From Geopseudomonas aromaticivorans (GTDB lineage: Bacteria; Pseudomonadota; Gammaproteobacteria; Pseudomonadales; Pseudomonadaceae): a stretch of DNA of 64,000 nt. The notes under the pieces were generated by a model, which was not told the origin of the DNA, made no database searches, and worked only from the letters and a program-made list of their open reading frames with translations. The stretch is from contig NZ_JAHRGL010000010.1 in the NCBI RefSeq assembly GCF_019097855.1, positions 119,209-183,208 on the forward strand, read 5' to 3'. Both the position numbers and the translations under genes were made by a program. Shown in pieces: positions 51,934 to 64,000 of the stretch; position 1 is the stretch's first letter; the number at the start of each line of letters is the position of its first letter.

Positions 51934-53040
51934 TCAGCCGCGCCGCGGCGCCGGCTGCTGCTGGGTGATGCAGTGGATGTTGCCGCCGCCGAGGAGAATC
52001 TCGCGCCCCGGCACCATCACCACCTCGCGCTCGGGAAACAGCCGCTGCAGGATGGCCTCGGCGCCGGCATCGTGCGGATCGGCGAAGCTCGGCGCGATGA
52101 TGCCGCCGTTGACGATCAGGAAGTTGACGTAGGAGCCGGCCAGGCGGATCGACGGATCGCGCGGCTGGCTGCCGGCGACCCAGTCCACCCCGGCACACTC
52201 CTCGGCGGTCGCGTACAGCGGGCCGGGGATCGGCATCTTGTGTACACGCAGCGCCCGCCCCCGGGCATCGCGCGTCTGCTCGAGCACCGCCAGCGCCGCG
52301 CGGCAGCGCGACCAGTTGGGATCGCGCTCGTCGTCGCTCCAGGCCAGCAGCACCTCGCCGGGACGCACGAAGCAGCAGAAGTTGTCGACGTGGCCGTCGG
52401 TCTCGTCGTTGTACAGGCCATGCGGCAGCCAGATCACTTTCTCGACCGCCAGGTGGGCATGCAGCACCGCCTCGATCTCGCCGCGACTCAGCTGCGGATT
52501 GCGGTTGGGATTGAGCAGGCACTCTTCGGTGGTCAGCAGGGTACCCTCGCCATCGACATGGATGGCGCCGCCTTCCAGCACGAAGCCGTCGGTGCGGTAG
52601 CGCGCGCAGCGCTCGATCTCGAGGATCTTGCCCGCCACCTGGTCGTCGCGCTGCCACGGCGCGTACAACCCGCCATCCAAGCCGCCCCAGGCGTTGAAGG
52701 TCCAGTCCACGCCACGCACCTCACCGGCGTCGTCGACCACGAAGGTCGGCCCGCTGTCGCGCACCCAGGCATCGTCGCTGCTCAGCTCCAGCACACGGAT
52801 GTCGCCGTGGGCCAGACGGGCGCGAGCGTTCTCGTACTGGCTGGCGCTGACACCGACGGTCACCGGCTCGAAGCGGGCGATGGCCTTGGCCACCGCGGCG
52901 AAGGCGGCCTGCGCCGGCTTGGCGCCGAGGCGCCAGTTGTCCGGCCGCTCCGGCCAGAGCAGCCAGGTCTGCGCGTGCGCCTCCCATTCCGCCGGCATGC
53001 GGAACCGGTCGGCGCGCGGGGTGGTGTTGAGGGTGGTCAT
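51934..53040 (-). CDS. aguA: Agmatine deiminase
   Basis: A 368-residue enzyme of the guanidine-group deiminase fold that hydrolyses agmatine to N-carbamoylputrescine. The nucleophile Cys357 in [13 protein letters not shown] is 11 residues from the end, as in P. aeruginosa AguA, and RDSGPTFV and [12 protein letters not shown] carry the other conserved residues (Asp, His). The start at 53040 fits MTTLNTTPR; an upstream frame has no support. It lies 95 bases after aguB on the same strand. Confidence 0.96.
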   Translation of the reverse strand: MTTLNTTPRADRFRMPAEWEAHAQTWLLWPERPDNWRLGAKPAQAAFAAVAKAIARFEPVTVGVSASQYENARARLAHGDIRVLELSSDDAWVRDSGPTFVVDDAGEVRGVDWTFNAWGGLDGGLYAPWQRDDQVAGKILEIERCARYRTDGFVLEGGAIHVDGEGTLLTTEECLLNPNRNPQLSRGEIEAVLHAHLAVEKVIWLPHGLYNDETDGHVDNFCCFVRPGEVLLAWSDDERDPNWSRCRAALAVLEQTRDARGRALRVHKMPIPGPLYATAEECAGVDWVAGSQPRDPSIRLAGSYVNFLIVNGGIIAPSFADPHDAGAEAILQRLFPEREVVMVPGREILLGGGNIHCITQQQPAPRRG

Positions 53041-53135
53041 GCTGTCACCAAAAGGTTGGGGGGCAGGCGAACGACGACGCGGCAGGCGCGAATTCATTCG
53101 CCTGACCGGGGCCACGCTGGCGAATGAATCCGCCC

Positions 53136-54014
<879 letters not shown>

Positions 54015-54129
54015 GACGACCTCGGGCAACGGGGAAACGGCTGCCTTCAAGCTGGCAGAGGATGGCGCCGGGGTCAAATGGCCGGCCGAAACGGGCGCGC
54101 CACAGTCCGCTGGTCATTCCCCGTCAGCC

Positions 54130-54215
54130 GTAGGGTGGAAAGCGACCGCTGGTCTTTTCCACCAGCGGGTAACGAGCCTGGGGTGGAAAATCGCTGCGCG
54201 AGTTTTCCACCCTAC
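54130..54215. repeat. REP-like doublet, family B (GTAGGGTGGAAA type)
   Basis: Two units face each other: GTAGGGTGGAAA on the plus strand at 54130 and the same start on the minus strand at 54215, with hairpin arms TTTTCCACC. The minus-strand unit (31 bases, 54215-54185) matches the unit at 63844-63874 exactly. It sits between aguB and spuI. Confidence 0.8.
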
Positions 54216-54234
54216 CGGCTACCAGTGCGGTCGA

Positions 54235-55611
54235 TCAGACGGTGTGCAGGTACCAGTTGTACTCGAGGTCGGAGATCGAGTGCTCGAACTCCTCCAGCTC
54301 GTGCTCCTTGCAGGCGACGAAGATGTCGATGTAGTCGGGGTGGATGTAGCGGGCGAGGATCTCGCTGTCGTCCAGCGCGCGCAGGGCGTCGCGCAGGTTG
54401 TTGGGCAGGCTCTGCTCGAGCTGCTCGTAGGAATTGCCCTCGATCGGCTCGCCCGGCTCGATCAGGTGGGTCAGGCCGTGGTGCACGCCGGCCAGCAGCG
54501 AGGCCATCAGCAGGTAGGGGTTGGCGTCGGCACCGGCCACCCGCTGCTCGATGCGCAGCGCATCGGGGTTGCCGGTGGGCACGCGCAGGGCCACGGTGCG
54601 GTTGTCCAGGCCCCAGGACGGCGCGTTGGGCACGTAGAACTGCGAGCCGAAGCGGCGGTACGAGTTGACGTTGGGGCAGAGGAACGCCATCGACGCCGGC
54701 AGCGTCTGCAGCACCCCGCCGATGGCGTGGCGCAGGGACTCGTTCTGCATGGCGTCCTCGGCCGCGAATATGTTGCGTCCTTCCTGGTCGAGCAGCGAGA
54801 TGTGCACGTGCAGACCGTTGCCGGCCTGGCCCGGGTAGGGCTTGGCCATGAAGGTGGTGTCCATCTCGTGGTCGTAGGCGGTGTTCTTGATCAGCCGCTT
54901 GAGCAGCACCGCGTAGTCGCAGGCCGCCATCGGGTCGGCGACGTGATTGAGGTTGACCTCGAACTGCGCCGGGGCACTTTCCTTGACGATGGCGTCGGCC
55001 GGGATGCCCTGGATGTGGGCGCCGTCGAGGATGTCGCGCAGGCAGTCGGCGTATTCGTCGAGGTCGTCGATGGAGTAGACCTGCACCGCCTGCGGACGCT
55101 TGCCGGAGATCGGCGAGCGCGGCGGTTGCGGACGGCCGTTCACGTTCTCCTGGTCGATCAGGTAGAACTCCAACTCAAAGGCGGCGCACACGGTCAGGCC
55201 CATGTCGGTGAAGCGCTGCACCACCTGGCGCAGCACTTCGCGCGGGTCGGCGAAGAACGGCTTGCCGGCCATCTCGTGCATGGTCATCAGCAGCTGCGCG
55301 GTGGGCCGGCGCTGCCAGGGCTCCATGCACAGGGTGCCGGGAATCGGGAAGCACACCCGATCGGCATCGCCGATGTCGAGGCCCAGGCCCGAGCTTTCCA
55401 CGGTCGAGCCCTTGATATCCAGGGCGAACAGCGAAGCCGGCAGGTTGATGCCCTTTTCATAGACCTTGGTCAGCATGCTGCGGTCGATGCGCTTGCCGCG
55501 CACCACGCCGTTCATATCGGCAATCAGCAGGTCCACGAACTGGACCTCGGGGTGTTCCGCAAGGAACTCGTTCGCCTCGTTGAGCAGAACGGCACTCGGC
55601 GCGGGCAACAT
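54235..55611 (-). CDS. spuI: Gamma-glutamylpolyamine synthetase, SpuI/PauA type
   Basis: A 458-residue glutamine-synthetase-family ligase that joins glutamate to a polyamine using ATP. The GS signature FELEFYLID (Glu ligands), AGNGLHVHIS, and NPYLLMASLL are seen, and the beta-grasp N terminus is LLIADMNGVVRGKR. Cys/Asp regions that bind ammonium in true GlnA are changed. In P. aeruginosa SpuI is divergent from spuABCDEFGH, as here. Next to its ribosome binding site a perfect AANAANAA motif suggests Crc/Hfq control. A possible functional overlap with SpuB exists. Confidence 0.9.
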   Translation of the reverse strand: MLPAPSAVLLNEANEFLAEHPEVQFVDLLIADMNGVVRGKRIDRSMLTKVYEKGINLPASLFALDIKGSTVESSGLGLDIGDADRVCFPIPGTLCMEPWQRRPTAQLLMTMHEMAGKPFFADPREVLRQVVQRFTDMGLTVCAAFELEFYLIDQENVNGRPQPPRSPISGKRPQAVQVYSIDDLDEYADCLRDILDGAHIQGIPADAIVKESAPAQFEVNLNHVADPMAACDYAVLLKRLIKNTAYDHEMDTTFMAKPYPGQAGNGLHVHISLLDQEGRNIFAAEDAMQNESLRHAIGGVLQTLPASMAFLCPNVNSYRRFGSQFYVPNAPSWGLDNRTVALRVPTGNPDALRIEQRVAGADANPYLLMASLLAGVHHGLTHLIEPGEPIEGNSYEQLEQSLPNNLRDALRALDDSEILARYIHPDYIDIFVACKEHELEEFEHSISDLEYNWYLHTV

Positions 55612-55879
55612 GATGGGACACCTTTCTTGTTAAAAATTTCAATCACATAGAGGCACGGTTTTGAGTCAATCCCAAAGGCTGCGGGTTGTCAATAGGCCCA
55701 GATGTTGCACATTGTTTGGGCACCTCGGGCCATTTCAGGGCAGCGCAGGGTCGGCAAATGGCGGGCCAATCGCGGTCGTTCGTCGCGCCTGTGCAGGCAA
55801 ATGCGCCACAGTTGTCGAATAAATTGAACAAGGCTAATCTCGGGCCAGACCCCATCATTACCACGTCCCCGGGTGCCCC
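55612..55879. promoter_or_regulatory. Divergent control region of spuI and spuA
   Basis: This 268-base gap is AT-rich next to spuI. It includes AACAAGAA on the minus strand (55631-55624) directly before AAGG, a perfect Crc/Hfq-type motif. TTTGGGCACCTCGGGCCATT (55717-55736) is a broken palindrome of unknown meaning. I find no sure -35/-10 pair. PauR would be expected to bind here. Confidence 0.45.
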
Positions 55880-56632
55880 ATGTCCCGCCAGCCCCTGATC
55901 GGCGTCACCGCCTGCAGCAAGCAGATCGGCCTGCATCCCTTCCACATCGTCGGCGACAAGTATCTGCGCGCCGTGGCCGTCAGCGCCGGCGGCCTGCCGG
56001 TGGCGATCCCGGCCATAGCCGAGCTGATCGACCTGCCCGCCCTGCTCGAACACCTCGATGGCCTGCTGCTCACCGGCTCGCCGTCCAACGTCGAGCCGCA
56101 GCACTACCAGGGCCCGGCCAGCGCGCCGGGCACCCACCACGACCCGGCGCGCGACCAGCTGACCCTGCCGCTGATCCGCGCCGCGGTGGATGCCGGCGTA
56201 CCGCTGCTCGGCATCTGCCGCGGCTTCCAGGAAATGAACGTGGCCTTCGGCGGCAGCCTGCACCAGCGCGTGCACGAGGCCGGGCCGTTCATGGACCACC
56301 GCCCGGACGACGAGGCCCCCGTGGAGGTGCAGTACGGCCTCAGCCACCCGCTGCTGGTGCAGCCCGGCGGCCTGCTCGACCAGCTCGGCCTGGCGCCGCA
56401 GTTCGAGGTCAACTCGGTGCACGGCCAGGGCGTCGAACGCCTGGCCCCCGGCCTGCGCGTCGAGGGCGTGGCGCCGGACGGGTTGGTCGAGGCGTTCTCC
56501 GTCGAGCACGCGCGCACCTTCGCCCTCGGCGTGCAGTGGCACCCGGAGTGGAAGGTGACCGAGCACCCGGCCTATCTGGCGATCTTCCGCGCCTTCGGCG
56601 ACGCCTGTCGCGAGCGTGCCGCCCGACACTGA
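55880..56632 (+). CDS. spuA: Gamma-glutamyl-GABA hydrolase, SpuA/PuuD/PauD type
   Basis: A 250-residue class I glutamine-amidotransferase-like hydrolase. The triad is Cys113 (LLGICRGFQE), His221 and Glu223 (VQWHPEW). It releases glutamate and GABA from gamma-glutamyl-GABA at the end of the polyamine route. In P. aeruginosa spuA (PA0297) is pauD1. It is the first gene of the spu operon and lies 37 bases before spuB. Confidence 0.92.
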   Translation: MSRQPLIGVTACSKQIGLHPFHIVGDKYLRAVAVSAGGLPVAIPAIAELIDLPALLEHLDGLLLTGSPSNVEPQHYQGPASAPGTHHDPARDQLTLPLIRAAVDAGVPLLGICRGFQEMNVAFGGSLHQRVHEAGPFMDHRPDDEAPVEVQYGLSHPLLVQPGGLLDQLGLAPQFEVNSVHGQGVERLAPGLRVEGVAPDGLVEAFSVEHARTFALGVQWHPEWKVTEHPAYLAIFRAFGDACRERAARH

Positions 56633-56669
56633 GCCATGCTGTAAGGGACTACCGACTTGCGAGGTTGTT

Positions 56670-58028
56670 ATGGCTAGCAAGCAGGACCGGCTGAGCAGCT
56701 GGCTGCAGGAACGCAGGATCATCGAGGTGGAGTGCCTGGTCAGCGACCTCAACGGCATCGCACGCGGCAAGATCGCGCCGACCAGCAAGTTCCTCGCCGA
56801 GCGCGGCATGCGCCTGCCGGAAAGCGTGCTGCTGCAGAGCGTGACCGGCGACTACGTCGAGGACGAGGTCTACTACGAGCTGCTCGACCCGGCCGACATC
56901 GACATGTTCTGCCGCCCGGACGACAACGCCATGTTCCTGGTGCCCTGGGCCGCCGAGCCGACCGCCATGGTGATCCACGACAGCTACGACAAGGTCGGCA
57001 ACCCCACCGACCTGGCGCCGCGCAACGTGCTCAAACACGTGCTCAAGCTGTACGCCGAGCAGGGCTGGCAGCCGATCGTGGCGCCGGAGATGGAGTTCTA
57101 CCTGACCCAGCGCTGCGACGACCCCGACTATCCGCTGCAGCCGCCGGTGGGCCGCTCCGGGCGCCAGGAGACCGGCCGCCAGTCGTTCTCCATCGACGCA
57201 GCCAACGAGTTCGACCCGCTGTTCGAGGACATGTACGCCTGGTGCGAGGCGCAGGGCCTGGATCTGGACACCCTGATCCACGAGGAAGGCACCACGCAGA
57301 TGGAGATCAACTTCCGCCACGGCGACGCCCTGCACCTGGCCGACCAGATCTTCGTGTTCAAGCGCACCCTGCGCGAGGCGGCGTTCAAGCACGGCGTCAC
57401 CGCCACCTTCATGGCCAAGCCGATGACCGGCGAGCCGGGCAGCGCCATGCACCTGCACCAGAGCGTGGTCGACCGGCTCAGCGGGCGCAACGTGTTCTCC
57501 AACGCCGACGGCAGCATGAGCGAGCTGTTCCTCAACCACATCGCCGGCCTGCAGAAGCTGATCCCCGAGGCGCTGCCGCTGTTCGCCCCCAACGTCAACT
57601 CGTTCCGCCGCTTCCTGCCCGACACCTCGGCGCCGGTCAACGTCGAGTGGGGCGAGGAGAACCGCACCGCCGGCCTGCGCGTGCCGGACGCCAATCCGCA
57701 GAACCGCCGGGTGGAGAACCGCCTGCCGGGCGCCGACGCCAACCCCTACCTGGCCATCGCCGCCAGCCTGCTGTGCGGCTACGTCGGCATGCTCGAGGGC
57801 CTGCACCCGTCGCCGCCGGTCAAGGGCCGCGCCTACCAGCGGCGCAACCTGCGCCTGCCGCTCAACCTTGAGGCGGCGCTGGAGGCCATGGAGCAGTCGA
57901 AGACCCTCGAGCGCTACCTGGGCCGGCGCTTCTGCCGCGGCTACGTGGCGGTCAAGCGGGTCGAGAACGAGAACTTCAAACGGGTGATCAGCTCCTGGGA
58001 GCGCGAGTTCCTGCTGCTTTCGGTATGA
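56670..58028 (+). CDS. spuB: Gamma-glutamylpolyamine synthetase SpuB type
   Basis: A 452-residue glutamine-synthetase-family ligase, paralogue of spu[37 protein letters not shown] and [14 protein letters not shown] carry the GS metal and ATP residues. SpuB and SpuI in P. aeruginosa serve diamines (putrescine, cadaverine) and other amines with overlapping specificity. The ATG at 56670 has GAGG six bases upstream. The gene is 31 bases before spuC. Confidence 0.9.
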   Translation: MASKQDRLSSWLQERRIIEVECLVSDLNGIARGKIAPTSKFLAERGMRLPESVLLQSVTGDYVEDEVYYELLDPADIDMFCRPDDNAMFLVPWAAEPTAMVIHDSYDKVGNPTDLAPRNVLKHVLKLYAEQGWQPIVAPEMEFYLTQRCDDPDYPLQPPVGRSGRQETGRQSFSIDAANEFDPLFEDMYAWCEAQGLDLDTLIHEEGTTQMEINFRHGDALHLADQIFVFKRTLREAAFKHGVTATFMAKPMTGEPGSAMHLHQSVVDRLSGRNVFSNADGSMSELFLNHIAGLQKLIPEALPLFAPNVNSFRRFLPDTSAPVNVEWGEENRTAGLRVPDANPQNRRVENRLPGADANPYLAIAASLLCGYVGMLEGLHPSPPVKGRAYQRRNLRLPLNLEAALEAMEQSKTLERYLGRRFCRGYVAVKRVENENFKRVISSWEREFLLLSV

Positions 58029-58059
58029 GCCCTCACCCCTGGGCAGGAGGCACTCCGTC

Positions 58060-60647
<2,588 letters not shown>

Positions 60648-60652
60648 GCGCC

Positions 60653-60751
60653 GCGAGCGGAGTCCGGCCGCTCGCCGCAGCGACCGGACCGCGGTTCGAC
60701 GAGGCCGGGCCGACGCTCCGCTGCAGGGTGTGTGCGTCGGCCTCTTTGTTT
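60653..60751 (+). terminator. Terminator-like hairpins between spuD and spuF
   Basis: A first stem (GCGAGCGG/CCGCTCGC, 60653-60675) starts 6 bases after spuD. A second (GGCCGACG/CGTCGGCC, 60708-60742; alternative outer arms GAGGCC/GGCCTC) is followed by TCTTTGTTTCT. It probably reduces transcription into spuFGH, so that the binding protein is made in excess. The gap to spuF is 240 bases. Confidence 0.6.
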
Positions 60752-60887
60752 CTATGCAGTTGCCGGCTAATGTGCGCGCCTCGCAAATCATTGCCGCCCG
60801 CAGCGTCAGGCCGCCGCGGCACGCGCAACGCACCGATCAAACTGCCCCGGTCTCATGGCCGGGTTGCCCTGCCCCCGGGAGTACCAG

Positions 60888-62039
60888 ATGGCGATAGCCT
60901 CCGCTGCCCAAAAGAAAGCCCAGTCCGGCACCCAACCGGCCCGCGAGGTCCTGGTCAAGATCGACCGGGTGACCAAGAAGTTCGACGAGATGGTCGCGGT
61001 GGATGACGTGTCGCTGACCATCCACAAGGGCGAGATCTTCGCCCTGCTCGGCGGCTCCGGCTGCGGCAAGTCGACCCTGCTGCGCCTGCTCGCCGGCTTC
61101 GAGCGGCCCACCGCGGGGCGCATCTACCTGGACGGCCAGGACATCACCGACCTGCCGCCCTACGAGCGGCCGATCAACATGATGTTCCAGTCCTACGCGC
61201 TGTTTCCGCACATGACGGTGGAACAGAACATTGCCTTCGGCCTCAAGCAGGACGGCCTGCCCAAGGCCGAGATCGCCGCGCGCGTGGCGGAGATGCTCAA
61301 GCTGGTGCAGATGAGCCAGTACGCCCAGCGCAAGCCGCACCAGCTGTCCGGCGGCCAGCGCCAGCGCGTGGCCCTGGCCCGCTCGCTGGCGAAACGGCCC
61401 AAGCTGCTGCTGCTCGACGAGCCGATGGGCGCGCTGGACAAGAAGCTGCGCTCGCAGATGCAACTGGAGCTGGTGGAGATCATCGAGCGGGTCGGCGTGA
61501 CCTGCGTGATGGTCACCCACGACCAGGAAGAGGCGATGACCATGGCCGAGCGCATCGCCATCATGCACCAGGGCTGGATCGCCCAGGTCGGCAGCCCGGT
61601 GGACATCTACGAAACGCCGGCCAGCCGCCTGGTCTGCGAGTTCATCGGCAACGTCAACCTGTTCGACGGCGAGCTGGTCGAGGACGACGCCGACCACGCG
61701 AAGATCGCCTGTGCGCAGCTGGAGCGCCCGATCTACATCGGCCACGGCATCTCCACCCGCGCCGAGGAAAAGCACGTGACCTACGCCCTGCGTCCGGAAA
61801 AGCTGCTGCTGAGCATGGCGCCGCCCGAGCTGGAGCATGCCGACTACAACTGGTTGCGCGGCAAGGTGCAGGACATCGCCTACCTCGGCGGCCACTCGCT
61901 GTACTACGTCGAGCTGCCCTCGGGGCTGGTGGTACAGGCGTTCATGGCCAACTCGGAACGCCACGTCAAACGGCCGACCTGGGACGATGCGGTGTACGTG
62001 CACTGGTTCGATGACAGCGGCATGGTGCTGCACGCATGA
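60888..62039 (+). CDS. spuF: Polyamine ABC transporter ATPase SpuF
   Basis: A 383-residue ATPase. Walker A GGSGCGKS is at 55-62, then FQSYALFPHMTVEQNIAFGL, signature LSGGQRQRVALARSLA and Walker B LLLLDEPMGALD. A C-terminal TOBE domain (about 300-380) is typical of PotG/PotA. The ATG at 60888 follows GGAG; the frame extends to 60855 without support. The end overlaps spuG (ATGA). Confidence 0.95.
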   Translation: MAIASAAQKKAQSGTQPAREVLVKIDRVTKKFDEMVAVDDVSLTIHKGEIFALLGGSGCGKSTLLRLLAGFERPTAGRIYLDGQDITDLPPYERPINMMFQSYALFPHMTVEQNIAFGLKQDGLPKAEIAARVAEMLKLVQMSQYAQRKPHQLSGGQRQRVALARSLAKRPKLLLLDEPMGALDKKLRSQMQLELVEIIERVGVTCVMVTHDQEEAMTMAERIAIMHQGWIAQVGSPVDIYETPASRLVCEFIGNVNLFDGELVEDDADHAKIACAQLERPIYIGHGISTRAEEKHVTYALRPEKLLLSMAPPELEHADYNWLRGKVQDIAYLGGHSLYYVELPSGLVVQAFMANSERHVKRPTWDDAVYVHWFDDSGMVLHA

Positions 62040-62938
62040 ACAGTCTCCGGCAACTGCTCCCGCGCGGCCGCCATCTGGTCATCGGCGTGCCGTTCTTCTG
62101 GCTGCTGCTGTTCTTCCTGCTGCCGTTCGCCATCGTGCTGAAGATCAGCTTCGCCGAAGTCGATGTGGCGATTCCGCCCTACACCGCCCTGCTCCAGTAC
62201 ATCGACCAGCAGCTGCAGGTGGTGCTCAACCTGGGCAACTACCTATTCCTCGCCGAGGACGAGCTGTACCTGGCGGCCTACCTCGGCTCGCTGAAGATCG
62301 CCCTGGTCGGCACCCTGCTGTGCCTGCTGATCGGCTATCCGATGGCCTATGCCATCGCCCGCGCCAGCAAGGCCATGCAGACGGTGCTGCTGCTGCTGAT
62401 CATGATGCCGACCTGGACCGCGATCCTGATCCGCGTCTACGCCTGGATGGGCATCCTCGGCAACAACGGCCTGCTCAACAACCTGCTGCTCGGCCTCGGC
62501 CTGATCGACAGCCCGCTGCAGATCCTCAACACCGACCTCGCGGTGTACATCGGCGTGGTCTACGCCTACCTGCCGTTCATGGTCCTGCCGCTGTACGCCA
62601 ACCTGGTCAAGCATGACCCCAGCCTGCTGGAAGCCGCCGCCGACCTGGGCGCGCGCCACCTGACCAGCTTCTGGAAGATCACCGTGCCGCTGTCGAAGAA
62701 CGGCGTCATCGCCGGCTGCATGCTGGTGTTCATTCCGGTGGTCGGCGAGTTCGTCATCCCCGAGCTGCTCGGCGGCCCGGAGACGCTGATGATCGGCAAG
62801 GTGCTGTGGCAGGAGTTCTTCAACAACCGCGACTGGCCGGTGGCCTCGGCGCTGGCGGTGGTGATGCTGGCGATCCTGATGGTGCCCATCATCCTGTTCA
62901 ACAGGAACCAGGCCAAGGAACTGGAGGGCCGCGTATGA
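62036..62938 (+). CDS. spuG: Polyamine ABC transporter permease SpuG
   Basis: A 300-residue PotH-like inner-membrane protein with six transmembrane helices. The EAA loop is EAAADLGARHLTSFWKITVPLSKNGVIAG. It forms the channel with SpuH. Both ends overlap neighbours by four bases (ATGA), so translation is coupled to spuF and spuH. Confidence 0.95.
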   Translation: MNSLRQLLPRGRHLVIGVPFFWLLLFFLLPFAIVLKISFAEVDVAIPPYTALLQYIDQQLQVVLNLGNYLFLAEDELYLAAYLGSLKIALVGTLLCLLIGYPMAYAIARASKAMQTVLLLLIMMPTWTAILIRVYAWMGILGNNGLLNNLLLGLGLIDSPLQILNTDLAVYIGVVYAYLPFMVLPLYANLVKHDPSLLEAAADLGARHLTSFWKITVPLSKNGVIAGCMLVFIPVVGEFVIPELLGGPETLMIGKVLWQEFFNNRDWPVASALAVVMLAILMVPIILFNRNQAKELEGRV

Positions 62939-63783
62939 ACAAGCGCTTCAGTTTCTCCGGCTGCATGCTGATCGCCGGCCTGCTGTTCATCTACGTGCCG
63001 ATGCTGATCCTGGTGATCTACTCGTTCAACGGTTCGCGGCTGGTGACCGTGTGGGGCGGCTGGTCGCTGAAGTGGTATGCCGGCCTGCTCGACAACAGCC
63101 AGTTGATGGGCGCGGTGGGCCGCTCGCTGGAGATCGCCCTGTACACCGCCATCGCCGCGACGGCGCTGGGCACCCTGGCGGCCTTCGTGCTCACCCGCAT
63201 CCCGCGCTTTCGCGGGCGCACGCTGTTCGGCGGCCTGGTCACCGCGCCGCTGGTGATGCCGGACGTGATCACCGGCCTGTCGCTGCTGCTGCTGTTCGTG
63301 GCCATGGGCCAGCTGATCGGCTGGCCGGCCGAGCGCGGCCTGCTGACCATCTGGATCGCCCACACCACCTTCTGCTCGTCCTACGTGGCGGTGGTGGTCT
63401 CGGCGCGCCTGCGCGAGCTGGACCTGTCCATCGAGGAGGCGGCCATGGACCTCGGCGCGCGGCCGTGGAAGGTGTTCTTCCTGATCACCGTGCCGATGAT
63501 CGCGCCGTCGCTGGCGGCCGGCGGCATGATGTCCTTCGCCCTGTCGCTGGACGACCTGGTGCTGGCCAGCTTCGTCTCCGGCCCCGGCGCCACCACCCTG
63601 CCGATGGAGGTGTTCTCGGCCGTGCGGCTGGGGGTCAAGCCGGAAATCAACGCGGTGGCCAGCCTGATCCTGCTGGCGGTATCGCTGTTCACCTTCCTCG
63701 CCTGGTTCTTCAGCCAGCGCGCCGAGGAGCGCCGCAGGCGCGCCATCCTGCAGGCCATGGAGGAGATGGTGAAGGAGCACTGA
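62935..63783 (+). CDS. spuH: Polyamine ABC transporter permease SpuH
   Basis: A 282-residue PotI-like permease with six transmembrane helices (first at 8-28) and the EAA loop EEAAMDLGARPWKVFFLITVPMIAP. It ends in a basic tail. It starts at the ATGA overlap with spuG and is followed by a strong terminator, so it closes the spu operon. Confidence 0.95.
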   Translation: MNKRFSFSGCMLIAGLLFIYVPMLILVIYSFNGSRLVTVWGGWSLKWYAGLLDNSQLMGAVGRSLEIALYTAIAATALGTLAAFVLTRIPRFRGRTLFGGLVTAPLVMPDVITGLSLLLLFVAMGQLIGWPAERGLLTIWIAHTTFCSSYVAVVVSARLRELDLSIEEAAMDLGARPWKVFFLITVPMIAPSLAAGGMMSFALSLDDLVLASFVSGPGATTLPMEVFSAVRLGVKPEINAVASLILLAVSLFTFLAWFFSQRAEERRRRAILQAMEEMVKEH

Positions 63784-63806
63784 GCCGTCTGTTGCCGTCC
63801 GCAACG

Positions 63807-63836
63807 ACAAGGGCCACCCCATGGGGTGGCCCTTGT
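63807..63836. terminator. Terminator after spuH
   Basis: ACAAGGGCCACCCC, AT, GGGGTGGCCCTTGT is a perfect 30-base palindrome 23 bases after the spuH stop. Nearly the same palindrome ends the CNNM gene at 43186. The T run after it is broken. Confidence 0.8.
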
Positions 63837-63843
63837 GCATTTT

Positions 63844-63874
63844 GTAGGGTGGAAAACTCGCGCAGCGATTTTCC
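63844..63874 (+). repeat. REP-like unit, family B, cut by IS66 end
   Basis: These 31 bases are the exact reverse complement of 54185-54215. The intact unit would continue with ACCC to complete the hairpin, but at 63875 the sequence changes to GTAAG, the expected end of an IS66 element. Confidence 0.8.
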
Positions 63875-64000
63875 GTAAGTGCTCCACAAACCCCACATTC
63901 AAAGCGAAAAGCTGATGCCTGATGCTGTGCTCCCGATCTCTTTCTGGAGCCAGCCTCGCCATGATGCGACCCGACGCCAAAGTCGAAAAAGTCTATCTTT
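63875..64000 (+). mobile_element. Left end of an IS66-family insertion sequence
   Basis: The element begins GTAAGTGCTCC, in line with the conserved GTAA terminal bases of IS66, directly after the broken REP unit. A TnpB-type start follows at 63961. The other end and any eight-base target duplication lie outside the window. Only 86 bases separate the tip from the tnpB start, so there is no room for tnpA in front of it. Confidence 0.75.
63961..64000 (+). CDS. tnpB: IS66 accessory protein TnpB, 5' fragment
   Basis: Only the first 13 codons are in the window; they read MMRPDAKVEKVYL, the typical start of the IS66-family TnpB protein of Pseudomonas (about 115 residues), which is needed for transposition but has no known catalytic motif. 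GGAG is present upstream. The call rests on this short N terminus plus the IS66-like tip 86 bases before it. Confidence 0.7.
   Translation, partial: MMRPDAKVEKVYL

Overview
The window is a gene-dense stretch (about 64 complete or partial genes, no tRNA or rRNA seen) from a high-GC gammaproteobacterium. Gene content, gene order and full-length protein matches from memory (Crc 259 aa, ArgB 301 aa, AlgC core 463 aa with Ser108, OxyR Cys199/Cys208, AguA Cys357) point firmly to Pseudomonas in the broad sense, of the high-GC aeruginosa/stutzeri/mendocina type; I cannot name the species. Most of it is conserved chromosome backbone, with a few accessory features.

Layout. 1-5.1 kb: the end of an RlmN/Cfr-like gene, a DUF2780 protein, xpt, a phasin-like protein with a class I-like PHA synthase, and cytochrome c5. 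5.2-12.7 kb: polyamine and amino acid catabolism block 1 (PauR-type regulator, RidA-like protein, DadR-type Lrp regulator, PauB-like oxidase, MFS transporter, PauC-type aldehyde dehydrogenase, class III aminotransferase); the dadA and dadX genes that normally sit here are absent. 12.7-19.3 kb: rpmG-rpmB, radC, then coaBC-dut-algC-argB. 19.4-21.8 kb: a DUF4124 protein and a large DUF3360-type membrane protein followed by an AT-rich spacer, the best candidate for acquired DNA. 21.8-30.9 kb: pyrE/crc, DUF4870, rph, yicC-gmk-rpoZ-spoT-ridA, a lipoprotein and an SDR protein. 31-37 kb: exbB-exbD-tonB, oxyR-recG, an SCP2-like protein, HU. 37.3-38.9 kb: ubiC-ubiA. 39-51.2 kb: the phosphate block, phoB-phoR, a CNNM/CorC protein, an M23 peptidase, and pstS-pstC-pstA-pstB-phoU. 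51.4-63.8 kb: a thioesterase, then polyamine block 2: aguB-aguA (agmatine to putrescine), spuI, and the divergent spuA-spuB-spuC-(one binding protein)-spuF-spuG-spuH. 63.9-64 kb: the left end of an IS66-family element.

How the parts work together. AguA and AguB turn agmatine into putrescine; SpuD/F/G/H import polyamines; SpuI and SpuB glutamylate them; the PauB-like oxidase, PauC-type dehydrogenase and SpuA-type hydrolase would complete the gamma-glutamyl route to GABA, while SpuC starts the transaminase route. PauR is the expected repressor and Crc (in the same window) a likely translational brake: spuI has a perfect AANAANAA motif next to its ribosome binding site. The phosphate block is complete (sensor, regulator, transporter, PhoU), and pstS has four PHO-box half-sites in phase 11 bp apart.

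The most notable items are: the IS66 end that cuts into a REP element; two families of REP-like hairpins; a 16-base repeat directly after pstS and after pstA; the four-fold PHO box; the loss of dadA/dadX with retention of the flanking RidA-like gene and regulator; the single polyamine-binding protein followed by a terminator-like hairpin; and the DUF3360 gene with its hairpin-rich AT spacer. I found no clear sign of a wholly new multi-gene system.
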